The position numbers were made by a program, and so were the translations under genes. 64,000 nt of DNA from Sesamum alatum (taxonomy: Eukaryota > Streptophyta > Magnoliopsida > Lamiales > Pedaliaceae), in contig JACGWO010000004.1 in NCBI GenBank assembly GCA_034509735.1, forward strand, positions 17,155,395 to 17,219,394. Reading direction: 5' to 3'. Below are positions 11,217 through 22,990 of the stretch, piece after piece. Position 1 is the first letter of the stretch; every line of letters starts with the position of its first letter. A model generated the notes under the pieces. That model saw nothing but the letters and a program-made list of their open reading frames with translations, was not told the DNA's origin and did not search any database.

Positions 11217-12550
11217 GGAATTTTCTGATGTTTTTCCAGGAGAATTACCTGGGTTACCACCTCATCGACAAGTAGATTTTGAAATACAAACTATTCCTGG
11301 GGCAGCACCTATCTCAATTGCACCATATAGAATAGCTCCACTTGAACTGAAAGAATTAAAGAAGCAATTAGAAGAATTACTCGATAAGGGATTTATACGA
11401 CCAAGTATTTCGCCCTGGGGAGCACCAGTGTTATTCGTAAAGAAGAAGAATGGGAGTATGAGATTATGTGTTGATTATAGGCAATTGAATCGGATCACAA
11501 TTAAGAATAAGTATCCTGTGCCACGGATAGATGATCTGCTTGACCAGTTAAAGGGTGCAACTGTGTTTTTCAAAAATTGACTTGAGATCAGGGTATTGGC
11601 AATTGCGGATCGAAGAAGGGTCTATTCCAAAGACAGCTTTTCGAACCAGGTATGGTCATTATGAATTTGTTGTTATGCCGTTTAGGTTAACGAATGCCCC
11701 TACTGCTTTTATGTCGTTGATGAACAAAACCTTACAGCCATTCCTTGATCAATTTGTGATTGTGTTTATTGATGATATTCTGATATACTCTAGTAGTCAC
11801 GAGGAACATGAACAACATTTAAGGACAGTTTTACAAATCTTGAGGGAAAAACAACTGTATGCTAAATTTAGTAAATGTGAGTTTTGGATGGAGGAGATTG
11901 CTTTCTTCGGGCATGTTGTTTCGAAGCAAGGGGTACAACCTGATCCGGCAAAAGTTAAGGCTATTTTGAAGTGGGAGCTACCTAAAAATGCATCGGAAGT
12001 TCGTAGTTTTCTAGGATTGGCTGGGTATTATAGAAGATTTGTAAAAGACGTTTCTGTGATTGCGAAACCTCTGACGAATTTGTTAAAGAAGAATGCGCCG
12101 TTCAACTGGAATAACATGTGTGATCAGGGTTTTGAAGAGTTGAAGAAAAGACTTACCTCAGCACCTATTCTTGCATTGCCATCTGGAAATGGAGGATATG
12201 TGGTATATACTGATGCTTCACGGCAAGGACTCGGATGTGTTTTGATGCAACATGGAAGGGTTATAGCTTATGCTTCGAGGCAGTTGAGGCCGCATGAATT
12301 GAACTATCCGACCATGATCTAGAATTGGCAGCGATTGTGCATGCATTGAAAATCTGAAGGCATTATCTGTATAGAGAGACGTTTCATATATTTACAGATC
12401 ATAAAAGTTTAAAGTATATTCCAACACAGAAAGAGTTGAATTTGAGGCAAATAAGGTGGATCGAGCTGTTGAAGGACTACGATTGTACTATTGATTGTCA
12501 CCTCGGAAAAGCAAATGTAGTTGCAGATGCGTTGAGTAGAAAGACGGTGA
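11161..12550 (+). pseudogene. chromovirus reverse transcriptase and RNase H, frameshifted
   Basis: This part copies the element's RNA into DNA and removes the RNA strand. The linker and RT fingers occupy 11161-11580 ([23 protein letters not shown]). After a one-base shift RT continues from 11555 with [13 protein letters not shown] and the catalytic FIDD (11765-11776), an accepted variant of YVDD, then [12 protein letters not shown] and RNase H ([13 protein letters not shown]). The frame breaks again near 12315. RNase H resumes at 12436 and ends in VADALSRK. The catalytic RT residues are intact but the frame is broken at least twice. Confidence 0.92.
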
Positions 12551-13913
12551 ACCAATTAGCAGGTATGATTTGCTATAATGTGGAGTATTTAGCTGTCCTC
12601 AGAGCAATGAATGTGAGTTTTAGCGTTGGTGAGGATCTTTTACTTGCCACTCTTCAAGTGAAGCCCTCCCTTAGGGACAAAGTTAAGAATGCACAGAATA
12701 GTGATCCGTACTTGCAGAAAATGAAAGCCAAGGCACAAGAAGGAAAGAACGATCAATATGTAATACAAGAAGATGGTATGTTATTAAATGGGAAGCGTAT
12801 GTGTGTGCCAAATGTAGAGGAATTGAGAACGGAGATTATGCACGAGGCGCACTATGCACCGTATGCTATGCATCCTGGCAGTACCAAGATGTATCGAGAT
12901 TTGAGACCCTACTATTGGTGGCCAACCATGAAGAAAGATGTTGCAGAGTTTGTGGCTAAATGTTTAACTTGTCAGCAAGTTAAGGCAGAACACCAAGCAC
13001 CAGCCGGTAAGCTTCATCCTTTATCTATACCTGAATGGAAATGGGAAAAGATTACTATGGATTTTTGTCATTGGGTTACCACGTACATTCAGGAAACATG
13101 ATGCTATTTGGGTAATCGTGGATAGATTGACTAAATCGGCTCACTTTTTGCCAGTAAGACAAAATAATTCTTTGGATAAGTTGGCTGAGTTGTATGTTTC
13201 GGAAATTGTGAGATTACATGGGGTTCCTACTTCTATAGTCTCCGACAGAGATCCTCGGTTTACGTCTCATTTTTGGGGAAGCTTGCAAAGGGCATTAGGT
13301 ACAAGCTTGCACTTCAGTACGACATTTCATCCTCAGGCAGATGGACAATCAGAAAGGACCATTCAGACGTTAGAAGATATGATGAGAGCTTGCGTAATTG
13401 AGTTCAGAGGGAACTGGATGATCATTTACCACTGATATAATTTGCATATAATAATAGTTTTCATTCTAGTATTGGTATGTCTCCGTATGAAGCTTTGTAT
13501 GGAAGAAAATGTCGAAGTCCAATCTGTTGGGACGTTGAGGATTAAGACAACTTGAGGGGCCCGAATTAGTCCAAGAAACGGTGGATAAGGTACAGACAGT
13601 TAAAAAGTATTTGAAGGCAGCTCAAGATCGGCAGAAAAGTTATGTTGACAAACATCGCCGGGAGATGGAATATGAGGTGGGAGAGAAAGTTTTTCTGAAG
13701 GTATCACCATGGAGGGGAATCTTAAGATTCGGTAAGCAAGGAAAGTTAAGTCCGAGATATATTGGGCCGTATGAAATCATTGAGCGAGTCGGACCACTAG
13801 CTTATCGATTAGCATTATCAGCAGAGTTGTCCCAAATACATGATGTGTTCCATGTGTCCATGTTACGTCGATATCGATCTGATCTAGTCACATTTTGCGT
13901 GAACCAGAGATAG
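12551..13913 (+). pseudogene. chromovirus integrase, frameshifted
   Basis: Integrase inserts the cDNA into the genome. The HHCC zinc-binding region is present ([13 protein letters not shown] from 12841; CLTC from 12961). The catalytic triad is also present: D at 13060-13062 in MDF, D at 13244-13246 in SDRDPRF, and E at 13352-13354 in GQSERT. The C-terminal GPY/F domain reads YIGPYEIIERVGPLAYRL. Frames break near 13075-13110, near 13430 (also an in-frame stop next to FAYNN), near 13540, and near 13900 before the chromodomain. Active-site residues survive while the frame does not. Confidence 0.92.
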
Positions 13914-14095
13914 AAATATCTGAGGGATTAACGTACGTAGAAGAACCAATAGAAATTTTGGATCGGAGTATAAAAAAGTTGAGGAATAAACAAATACCAA
14001 TGGTGAAGGTAAAATGGAGTCATCACTCTCCCAAAGAAGCCACTTGGGAGGTTGAGGAGAGTATGAGAGAAAAGTATCCATATTTATTCCATTAG
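13895..14095 (+). pseudogene. chromodomain at integrase C-terminus
   Basis: The frame holds EEPIEILDRSIKKLRNKQIP, then VKVKWSHHSPKEATWEVEES and ends in YPYLF. This is the plant chromovirus chromodomain, thought to steer integration toward particular chromatin. It is in a different frame from the preceding integrase part, so it would not be joined to it. Its presence, with this primer site, places the element in the Tekay/Del group. Confidence 0.9.
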
Positions 14096-14133
14096 CCGAT
14101 ACGTTAATTAAATTTCGGGACGAAATTTTTATT

Positions 14134-14145
14134 AGGAGGGGAGAA
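14134..14145 (+). other. polypurine tract
   Basis: AGGAGGGGAGAA lies one base before the 3' LTR start at 14147. It is the plus-strand primer site of the chromovirus. Confidence 0.85.
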
Positions 14146-14146
14146 T

Positions 14147-16222
14147 TGTGACGCCCACAAATTTTTAATCATAATTATGGGTTAATTGGTAATTATTTAA
14201 GAAAATTTAGTTAATTAGTAGATATATTATAGATTAAATTGTGATCATATTAAAACTTGAACGGAGTGAATTGGAGCTTTATATAATATTTGGGAACAAA
14301 TTATATTAATTAAGAAATTAGAAAGGACATAATAGGTATTTTTGAAAAAGTTTATTAAAATTTAAAAAAAAAATGTTGGATAAAGATGGGTGCATTAGCA
14401 CCCATCAGTATACTTTTTATAATATATATTAAACACACACACACATATTAAATACATACTAAACCCACACACTTCGGTGATAAACAGGTAGGAAATTTTT
14501 TTTATTTTAATTAGTTTTAATTTATATAATTATATTATTTAATAAGTGCATTTATTAAATATTATTTATACTCCTCGATTTAGTGTTTAACCGGATAATT
14601 TTATGAATTTGAGTATTTATAATTAGTGCCTGGTTAAATGTCTCAATTAAATTAGCGGTGTTATAATTAATAGCTTAAACTGCTTAATTTACTAGATTTA
14701 ATAATTTCTACAATTGATTGGCTTAGTTTAATCGGGTTGAAAATTTTATTTGAGAAATATTATAGAATATATTTGGAAATATTATATTTAGTAAAGATAA
14801 GTATATTTTGAGATAAATATAATCCAAGAATTGTTATTATGAATGGTAGTTATAATAGGATGAAGGGTTTAATGAAATATTGAGAGATTGGTGAAATATA
14901 TATATATATATATATAAATACTATTTAATATTTTATTTAGAAATTGACATTCTAGATATTAATTATACCTATTATACCTTATGATAGGACACGGGGATAA
15001 AGTAGATGATCGTACGACTTCATATCAGCTAACTAAATCTGTATAAGATCGAGGTAAGTAAATAATTAGTGCTGCTTATATATGTTCCTTTTTCCTGTTA
15101 GTGTTATCTATATATGTTTCATTTCTTGGTGATATTACTTTTATGTGAGCCTATGATTCGTGCTTGACTAATCTATTTTGAATTGTACGAGTAGATGATG
15201 ATTACTTTGAATGATTATGTCATGAAAGTGAAATGAGGAAACCTATTGAGATATGCCATTTGGTTGTTTGATATTACTGTTATATGCTTGTACGTGACAA
15301 ATGCGGCTATGTGGTTTTATGTGGCTAGTTGGCTTACAAGAACGGTGATATGTGGAATCGAGGGAGTGATGGAAATTAAATGTAATTATGATATGAATAC
15401 CCCTTGATGTTGTTGAATAGCCCACGTGGCAAAATGAAATGAAAAGAGCTATGATGCGATATGAAAGGCTATGATGCGATGTGGAAAGAGCTATGATGTG
15501 AAATGAAAAGAGCTATGATGCGAAATGAAAGAGCTTTGATGCGAAATGAGATTGATGAGTCTGTGTGGCATGCCAAGGGGATTCATGTATATGTGTATAA
15601 TAAATGGTGAGGTTGAGTTGGTGGAGAAAAACACTATATCACCTTCTGGCAAGCCAACTAGGTTAATGCGAGTTTGATTGATTGTCTAATCATGAGATGA
15701 TTACATGGAGTAATGAAATGAAATGTGCTTGATCGAATTGATTATATATTATATACGTTGCTTATTTTGTCTTGTTGAAACTACATTTGAGGTGCGTATA
15801 CAGTTGGTGCCGATTGTTTACTTCTTGAGTTGCAGGCTCATCCCTCTGCTAACATTTTTCAGGTGTAGATTTTGCTGTGCCTATTCACGACAACTAGGTC
15901 CACGGTTTGCATTCCAGTCAGGTCGGGCCAGTATGCAGTTTTCTCCTTATCATAAATAGAAATAGAATTCACATCTTGGATTAAAAGCGAGAATAGCATG
16001 TGAACAAATTATAACAGTTCCATTTTGACGTACTAGATATATATATATATATCTGTGATTTTGTGGATGAGATGATACATATGCTTGTTGTAATGATGAG
16101 GCTACGTGTAATTATACTCAGTAGGGACTAGATCATGTGCATAATTACATATATAATCAGGGTTTACATTAAATGTGACATTTAGAAACGATATAGTCGT
16201 AGTGCCGTAAGAGGGTGCTACA
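14147..16222 (+). repeat. 3' LTR of the chromovirus
   Basis: It aligns along its whole length with 7267-9351 and ends GGTGCTACA. It is 9 bp shorter, mainly from CA-microsatellite and one- or two-base deletions. The tandem array recurs at 15433-15550. Confidence 0.95.
15433..15550 (+). repeat. AGAGCTATGATGCGA tandem array in 3' LTR
   Basis: This is the same five-unit array as at 8561-8678, with a 2-bp deletion in the second unit. Confidence 0.8.
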
Positions 16223-16227
16223 CTGGA
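16223..16227. other. target site duplication, right copy
   Basis: CTGGA directly follows the terminal CA of the 3' LTR and matches 7262-7266. Confidence 0.9.
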
Positions 16228-16439
16228 AATTCCTTCACGATCCATTTTCCACAGGCAATGAGTTCCACTTAACTATTTACCTCCTATACGGCCTCCATGT
16301 GTTCCTCTTTGAGTTTTCTTTTTTTAGTTCTTCCTATCGTGTCGTCCCCTATTCTCCATTGGAATATTCTCCTCGTTGAGTTCTATCAGGTGTCCATTGA
16401 CGTGACTTCTGTTGACTAGGTCATTTTCTACTTTCCATT

Positions 16440-18559
16440 GGAAATGGCTGCCGGTCTTCTCAGTGTGCTAGCATAGCACTCTCTTGCACCTATCGACAAT
16501 CTCCTCTTCAATCCCGTTGGGCGTCAAGAATTTTATCTTCATGTGATAGGTGGATGCTACAAATTGAAATAGGTTCAAACTCAATCTGCCTGAGATTACA
16601 TTGTATGTCGAGGGAGAGTCCACCACCAGGAACTTCACAAGTTTTGTTGCTCGCTTTGGGTATGAACCCATTGATATAGGCAGCATGACCTCTCCTAGCG
16701 GATTGACTACATCCACACTAACGCTGGTGAGTGGAGTGTTGATTCGCGTCAATTTTGCATTGTGTATTCCCATTTGGGAGAAGGCCTTGAAAAAGATGAT
16801 GTTGGTTGAACTTCCACTATCTCTCAAGATCTTTTTAACCCAAAAATTTTATATGGTGCTTATCACTACTATTACATTGTTGTTAGCAGGGATGCTTCCC
16901 TCCAAGTCTTGGTGATGGAATACTATCTCATTTTCGGAACTCTTTTGTTGCGTCATTATGACTTCATTGAATGCGACATGGTTGGTTTGTTTACCTGCTT
17001 CTCTTATGGAGGCGTTTCTCGCTTGCACTGAGTCTACTCCAGCATGACCTCCCGAGATCAATCCAATTTCCCATGCAGTAGGGAAGTTGTCTTTCTTTTT
17101 GCCAACTCAAGTCACGGTGTAGTGTATCCTATTCCATCAATTTCTTCATGGGTCACTAGCTCTCTTTGGTCTACAAATTCCTTCAAGTGTCCCCACTGGA
17201 TGAAGTTTTCAATTTCATTTTTTAGATGATGACATTCCTCTATGTCATGGCCTCGATCACTATGGAAGTGGTAGTACTTGTCGGATTTCATCCTCCTAAG
17301 ATTGTCTTTCATAGGTAAGGGTCATCGCAGCAACCTGGTTACTTTGCCACCGAGAGGATCTCCCAATGCTGGGCATTTAATAGGTATATCGCACTGGGTT
17401 ACTCGGACGCATGTGTTTGCATTCTCGTCTACTTCCTAACTCCCTGGGTGTATCATCCCCTATTCTTAGTCTAACTTTGACTTTGATAAAGTCATCGACC
17501 TTGAGCCCGTAGATTTTTTTATTCTTGTTGCATGATGCTTGCTAAGAGTTCTGGGTTCACATGGGGACCTTTGAGCATGGCTTTCAAGAAGCTTTGAACA
17601 TACTCTTTCAAGCTCTCGCTTTCCATGGGACTATAGTGAATAGATATGATACGGGTTAGGGTACCGCTTGTTGATCATGAAATGGTGTAAAAAATATTGC
17701 AATACTTTCTCAAAAGCTTTGATGGTCTCGGGGTGCAACTGGTTAAACCATGACATTGTTTTTCCAAAGAGAATGGAGCGGAATAGTTTGTAGTAGGTCG
17801 CATCTCTAATATCTAACAAATCAGCCCTAGCCAAGAATCAATCTAAGTGGTCTTGAGGATCTCCCATCCCATTATATTCACTCAAGCTTGGAATTTAGAA
17901 TCCCTGGTTGGATAGCTTTCGCTAGCATATGAGGTACAAATGGGTTGTGTCTCCCGAGTGCGACTGCCATGGGCGAACTGGCAGGCCCCTACTCTCATAG
18001 GGCTAGGGGAACTAGGTAGAGGAGGTGTTTGACCTTCCATCTCCCTCTGAGCTTCTTCCTTCCTTGACAGCATTCCCCTTGAGGGGCGAGGGGGAAGGGG
18101 CGAGTAGTCTTCTTCATACGTACCTCCTCGAGGTGTTGGTGGAGGGAAAGTTGCCTTTAGGCTACGTGACCTTACTTTTCACTTCTTCTTTCTAGGTCAT
18201 TGCTTCATAGGCATTCACGGGCCTCTTCCCGCGATCCTCGAGAGCCAAGTGTGTGTCTTGGCCTCTACGAGAATGGCGAGGGGGTCGTGGGGGCAATGCG
18301 TCTTCACCGATATACTTAGCCACAACCCTATTTGTAGCTTGAGTAGAGACGTCTTCTACTAGTTGGCGAAGCGCCTCAAGAGTTATCTGAATCAGTGGTG
18401 GCGGGGGCAGAGCATTGAAGCCCTCTTGGTCCTGTTCCTCTAGAACATCCATCCATTCGTGTTGGAGGTTGTGAGCGGAAAGGTTCTCTAGGTGGTCACC
18501 AATGTGAAAACTTCTTCATGTCTAACGTACTCATTCCTAGCTCGTGATTGAGTATTCAT
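16440..18559 (-). pseudogene. Tat-like gag and protease remnant
   Basis: This begins at ATG 18559, about 20 bp inside the primer region. A proline-rich gag N-terminus follows (18452-18192, LIQITLEALRQLVEDVSTQ). The gag core (17834-17600) has DATYYKLFRSILFGKTMSWF, in the place where related proteins carry capsid sequence. The zinc-knuckle-like segment (17312-17112) has YYHFHSDRGHDIEECHHLK, with the first cysteine missing. The protease (16827-16468) has DSGSSTNIIFFKAF and NVISGRLSLN. Stops and shifts separate all parts. Nothing resembling reverse transcriptase or integrase follows on the left before the chromovirus, nor beyond it at 6.5-7.2 kb. It is Ty3-derived; the Tat assignment comes from the gag/protease style and primer region. 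Confidence 0.8.
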
Positions 18560-18576
18560 TTTCAATGCTTAGACCA

Positions 18577-18600
18577 ACTTCCCACAGATGGAGCTAAAGT
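18577..18600 (-). other. primer-binding region of Tat-like element
   Basis: The minus strand reads ACTTTAGCTCCATCTGTGGG directly after the LTR end. It resembles the GGCGCCGTCTGTGGGAA text commonly found after the 5' LTR of Tat-lineage elements. Confidence 0.5.
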
Positions 18601-18807
18601 TGATCGCGAAATATATGAAACTTGAGATCTAAACACATCACACTCTTCCGCGAGCTAGAGGTTCTTCAATTAACCTTTCTCTCAAAAGTTTTCCCCTTTT
18701 ACAATGACACTAAAGTGGTTTTTATACTATTCAAGATAATAAATGTGGGGGTTTAAAATTATTTTATCCCTCACAAACCACAAATGAATGAATACAATTT
18801 TCTAAGC
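18601..18807 (-). repeat. truncated 5' LTR of Tat-like element
   Basis: It aligns with 506-675 of the left LTR and stops where the MULE begins at about 18808. The remaining roughly 137 bp of the LTR were not found beyond the MULE. Confidence 0.6.
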
Positions 18808-19249
18808 GTTAATTCCACTTTAGGTACCATAGGTATACCTCTATTTCACCTTTGATACCCCATATTTCCAAGTCAACAACATTGGTACTCAACGTTTGCA
18901 TTTTTACTCCACCTGAGTACTCTCTGTTAGATTGACCGTTAAAACAAATGGTTAACCCAATTTTGGAGGGCAAATTGGGTTTTTTTTGTCTATTTAAGAT
19001 TATGTTTGGCTATCATTTCATTCATCACACAAAATAGTTTTGAAATAATTGATTGAGGGATTATTTGCTATTATTCACCATTAATATTTGCTTTTAATTT
19101 ATTATTTACCATTAATGTTTGTTATGTTTGGTATTTTGTCCTAAAATTTGTAATGAAATTGTTGTTGAACATCCTTGTTAAAAGTGCATGCACAATAAAA
19201 AGAAAACACTTGCAAATCAACTAATGAACAACACTTCCTCAATAGTAAC

Positions 19250-20760
19250 ATTCATCAATAACACTTGCAAATTGTCCCAAATAATCTGGAAAATAATAAC
19301 AGTTTTTCCAATAACATTCTCAATAACAACAACCAAACCAACACAATTAGCAATACACACAAACAAGGATGCCTAACTATTGCTTCATTTATCATGACTA
19401 GATTGTTCCTTTTTTGTTTGTCGAGGGTTGCTCTCATATTTGGCAGGGTGATAAAGTTCATCCAAGACATTTTATTATCATTCTCTACTATAGCATATGC
19501 AATTGGATACATTGCATTATTAAGATCAACCCCGACAACAGTTAACAATTGCTCTCCTTGAGGGCCTTTCAAAAAACACCCATCTACCCCTATCACCCTT
19601 CTACAATGTTTAAAACCCTGTTTGCAGGCCTCAAAACAAACATACAGCCCATTGAAAGTGGGCTGCCACTCATCATTGTCAGTCAACTTGAGCACAACAG
19701 TGGAACTAGAGTTGCTCCTAATCAACTCCAAGCAGTAATCCCTGATTGTGCTAAACTGCTCTTTCAAACTACCTTGCAAGATATCAATTATTTTTTCTTT
19801 GACCCTATAATTTTGTTGTCTTGAAAGATTGCATTTCAAAGTGTTGCGAATTTCACTCCTAAACGCATTGGTGCCCAATTTGGGATTATCTTTGAACTTC
19901 TTCACAAATGTCTTCCCAAGCCACCTAGATTTATTGTTACTGTTATTGTAGTCCCGATTACATTAACTATGGACTGGATTATACCCTTTCATCTACCATG
20001 ATTTATCCCCTTGCATAGGTGAGACATACACATACCACTCACATTCTTCTTTTTTACATCATGCTCTCAATCTCCTATGATCATTCCTGTCAAACTTATA
20101 CATCATCCCGCCTAAGACAATGAGTTTCAATCATAAATTTGTCTTCTTTTTTGGAATTGAAGACAAGGCCAAGGCTCAAGTCAGGGTTTTTATTTTCTAT
20201 TTTAGGGTTAAACTTGGGAAATTTTGGAGCTATATCATCATCAGACCCATGCACACTCTGAAAATCATCACTGTCTTCACCTCCTTCCCTATGCTCCCCT
20301 TCCATCAGATTCAACATTTCCTCACCTAACACTTGGTTATCAACTGACATCCCCTGCCCAACCTCTCTATCAAACTCTATATCATGATGTATCCACTTTT
20401 CAAATAACCTATCATCCTTGTCCATGTCATAAATCACTATCCTCAAAATCATCATAATCTGACTCGCTAGACCGACTGGGATGGGATCAGAATTATTAAC
20501 ATTATCAAGAAAAAATAAGTAAATGTTCCAAGTAGATATCAACTACCCTATTCTTGCCTATGTGGCTAATTATCCCATACACATCAGTGTCTGTCTTAAG
20601 ACAGACACTGTGCAAATGTAAGTTATGCGCAAATTGATGCCATAATCTAACCTTTTCTTTATTGTAGCCCGATTCCTCAACAAACTCCCCCATTTTAATC
20701 AACCCAAACATTCCTACATCTACATAATCAATGAAATCAACTTGTCCCCTATATAATACT
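19250..20760 (-). pseudogene. MuDR transposase of second MULE, truncated
   Basis: The N-terminal part (20711-20505) is the MULE leader (GEFVEESGYNKEKVRLWHQF). It is followed by an acidic linker and the start of the MuDR DNA-binding domain (20542-20096, ending LGLVFNSKKEDKFMIETHCL). A frame break lies near 20100, and a decayed zinc motif (CEWYVYVSP) falls near 20040-20000. The catalytic start is at 19905-19255, with the first catalytic aspartate intact in VIGVDGCFLKG and MYPIAYAIVENDNKMSW. The sequence then runs into unrelated codons, so the second catalytic aspartate, the glutamate and the SWIM finger are missing. A 3' deletion is the simplest reading. Confidence 0.8.
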
Positions 20761-20879
20761 TAAGTAGTTCAGTACTCATCAGACCCTCATGGTGTAACGT
20801 TATACCAATCATGGTAGTTTCATACTGTGGATCTACATAAGAATAAAAAATATAGAGTTTCAGCATAATTTTGGATTAT

Positions 20880-21210
20880 CTCAGTAACTCCAGGCCATAC
20901 AACACAATCAAATAAACTCAACAAATTTCAAACAACAAATTTCAGCAAGTTTAGATAGCACAATTTCAGCCACATTTCAACAAAATTTCAGATGCATAAT
21001 TTCAACAAATTTCATACACATAATTTTAGCAAATATCAGCATAACTTCAACAAACTATCACCAGGATTCCAGCATAATTTCAAAAAAAATTCACAATATA
21101 CAGAAACCATAAGTTTTTTAAAACCTAATTTCAATAAAACACCAATTTTTAAACCATATAGACCCTAATTTCAGAAAAAGACCCAATATAGAAACCCTAA
21201 TTTCATAATC
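20880..21210. repeat. degenerate ATTTCA(A/G)CA repeats in MULE leader
   Basis: Around a dozen copies of ATTTCA followed by A or G and AA/CA, such as CAAATTTCAGCAAG and AATTTCAACAAATTTCA, occur in about 330 bp, spaced 12-25 bp. They lie upstream of the minus-strand transposase, where subterminal repeats or leader sequence would be. Confidence 0.5.
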
Positions 21211-21580
21211 GAAAGTGGGTTGGCCCTTAAACTTTATTTCATCATTTTCAAGCCAATCTCATACCAAAAAATAGCAAACGTACCGTATTGAGGCCATCGA
21301 TGGAATCCAGTTGTCTTCTTCACGCCATGCTCTTCGATTCGGCTTCGTCCTTGCCATATGTCCAAAAATAATCATGCTATATGCCTTCTTTCAATACTTA
21401 AATGATAGAAAGTGGTTTCTTTGTGGTCGATTTATGTTAGAGATGGAGTAAAATGGTGGATTGTCGATTTGGGGATTTAGGATTTTTGGGATGAGGGAAA
21501 GGGAGAATCGTTGTTTTCAGAAGAAGGGGGCAAATGGTATGGGAAGAGGACACCCCTTCAGCTTGTCATATGAGTCACAT

Positions 21581-21616
21581 GTTGGGTTGACCGTTAGTTT
21601 TAATGGTCAACCCAAC
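21581..21616. repeat. perfect palindrome inside MULE right terminus
   Basis: The 12-bp arms GTTGGGTTGACC and GGTCAACCCAAC flank a 12-bp centre. A weaker version lies in the left terminus at about 18927-18960. Confidence 0.8.
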
Positions 21617-21649
21617 AAAGGGTACTCAGGTTGAAATACAACTGCTTAA

Positions 21650-22129
21650 AATAAAATCAATTTGTGAATATTTCCTTTTTTTCTATATTTATATGGAGTA
21701 GAGTTTCAAAATACTTATTCAATTTAGAAATTACTTAAAACTCAAACATTATTGAAAAATTCCAAAAAAGAAAAAAGTACCATGTTTTATAATATTTTAT
21801 TATTTAATTATTATAATTTGAAATACAGTTTTTTAATCATGCAAGTAAATCTTAAAAAACAACCACGGCAAGTTTAAAAAGTAAAAAATATTTTTTTTTA
21901 TATTTTACATGTATTTAAATAGTTGTCTATTTTTCCGCAACTTTAATATCGTCTTTACGATATCCAACTTCACACATAATCTGATTTTCTTGAATGTTCA
22001 AATCTTTTCTTTACATGTCGTCAATGCTGCTATTTTTTATTTCTATATAAAGAGTTTCAAATTCATACTACAAACATAAAATTGAAAGTATTTTAACGGG
22101 ATTGTCACCTACAAAGAAAATTATCTAAT
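21650..22129. other. AT-rich stretch, no gene
   Basis: I see no coding sequence, RNA gene or clear repeat boundary here. Confidence 0.5.
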
Positions 22130-22990
22130 ATGGCGAATCAAAAGGTTGAACAATACCAATATATTTTTTCTACAATGCCGAGTGGACGAAGAGTATCGAT
22201 AAAATATTTATTAAGGTACTAGTAGAAGAAGCCAGAAAGGGAAATGTGAGTCATGGCGAAGCAGCATTCCATGCAATTTTAATGGCTCGTGGGGTGGTGA
22301 ATGATACATTTGGTACATCATTTAACTACAATGTTTGTTAGACACGATTTGAAAAGCTCATACGACGATATAACATTTTTAAGATGATTCTGGACACCGT
22401 TAGAGTTGATTGGGACCTAGAGAACAACATAGTTCATGCTTTACCATGTCACTGGGATAATTTGGTGTAAGGTGAAAATCTTTGTCTTTCTTAAGTTCCA
22501 TCCATTGCAAACTTAGCACGATTTTTAACTCATACTCCATATTTTCTTTTTAACATATAGGAAATGGAGTTATGTAAAGCTTACTTGTATGGAGGAGATC
22601 CTGACTACGATGCACTTAATATCATATTCAAAGAGAAGTTCGATCTGGAACCTGGGGTTCAAAGCTGACAGTGATTAATATTTCTAGTGACACTGACAGC
22701 GTAAACTTTATGCAACTGCATATGATAATTGATTTGACCTCAAATGAGGATGAAGTATAGAGTAACGTCACCGTCGTAACCTTTTACAATGAAGATCATA
22801 ACCTACCTTCTGACGTGGAGTCTAGCAATGTTCCAGCACCCGTCTATAATTTTGTACCTTTCACAGTTGAGAACTTTACCAATTTTTGTCCTAAAAAATT
22901 AGACAGAAAGGGAAAAATAAAGTTGGTGCCTATTGCCGGAGAGGAGAAAACTGGCGCTGACTGAAAAAGGTCAACAGAGATTGACTAGGT
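22130..22990 (+). pseudogene. Myb/SANT-like (Harbinger ORF1-type) gene, decayed
   Basis: An ATG at 22130 is followed, after a shift near 22180, by WTKSIDKIFIKVLVEEARKG and ...TRFEKLIRRYNIFKMILD, the Myb/SANT-like DNA-binding domain found in many plant proteins and in the accessory protein of PIF/Harbinger transposons. A stop lies near 22338. A putative intron runs about 22470-22560 (ends TTTTTAACATATAG), and the next exon has CKAYLYGGDPDYDALNIIF. The C-terminal part to 22970 is Ser/Asp-rich and unrecognised. It is either a Harbinger ORF1 remnant or a decayed host homologue. Confidence 0.6.

Larger units (their letters stand above)
7267..16222 (+). mobile_element. Ty3 chromovirus, Tekay/Del type, with two LTRs
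   Basis: This is a structurally complete but coding-defective LTR retrotransposon of 8956 bp. LTRs are 7267-9351 and 14147-16222, both TG...CA. A 5-bp target duplication CTGGA flanks it at 7262-7266 and 16223-16227. A tRNA-Met-type primer site, gag, protease, RT, RNase H, integrase, chromodomain and polypurine tract follow in chromovirus order. By eye the LTRs differ by roughly 25-30 substitutions plus small indels over about 2.08 kb, so insertion was recent. It sits inside the older Tat-like element. Confidence 0.95.
506..18807 (-). mobile_element. Tat-like Ty3 retrotransposon remnant, host of nested insertions
   Basis: LTR pieces at 506-812 and 18601-18807 are homologous and directly oriented. 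Gag and protease remnants between them read on the minus strand, so the 5' LTR is on the right and the 3' LTR on the left. Inside lie a MULE (about 1467-6500) and a complete chromovirus (7267-16222). Subtracting these leaves only gag, protease and untranslated sequence; reverse transcriptase and integrase are absent. The element was either a gag-only non-autonomous form or lost pol by deletion. Its 5' LTR is cut at 18807 by another MULE. The boundaries are inferred from the LTR alignment. Confidence 0.6.
18808..21640 (-). mobile_element. second MULE with terminal inverted repeats
   Basis: The segment 18911-18960 (ACCTGAGTACTCTCTGTTAG...) matches the reverse complement of 21582-21631 (ACCTGAGTACCCTTTGTTGG...) at about four of every five positions, ending in TTAACCCA and TCAACCCA. 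A MuDR transposase remnant reads on the minus strand between them. The left side extends outward to about 18808 with GGTACC-type text that has no counterpart on the right, so the right end is probably truncated. I could not identify a target duplication. Confidence 0.65.
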
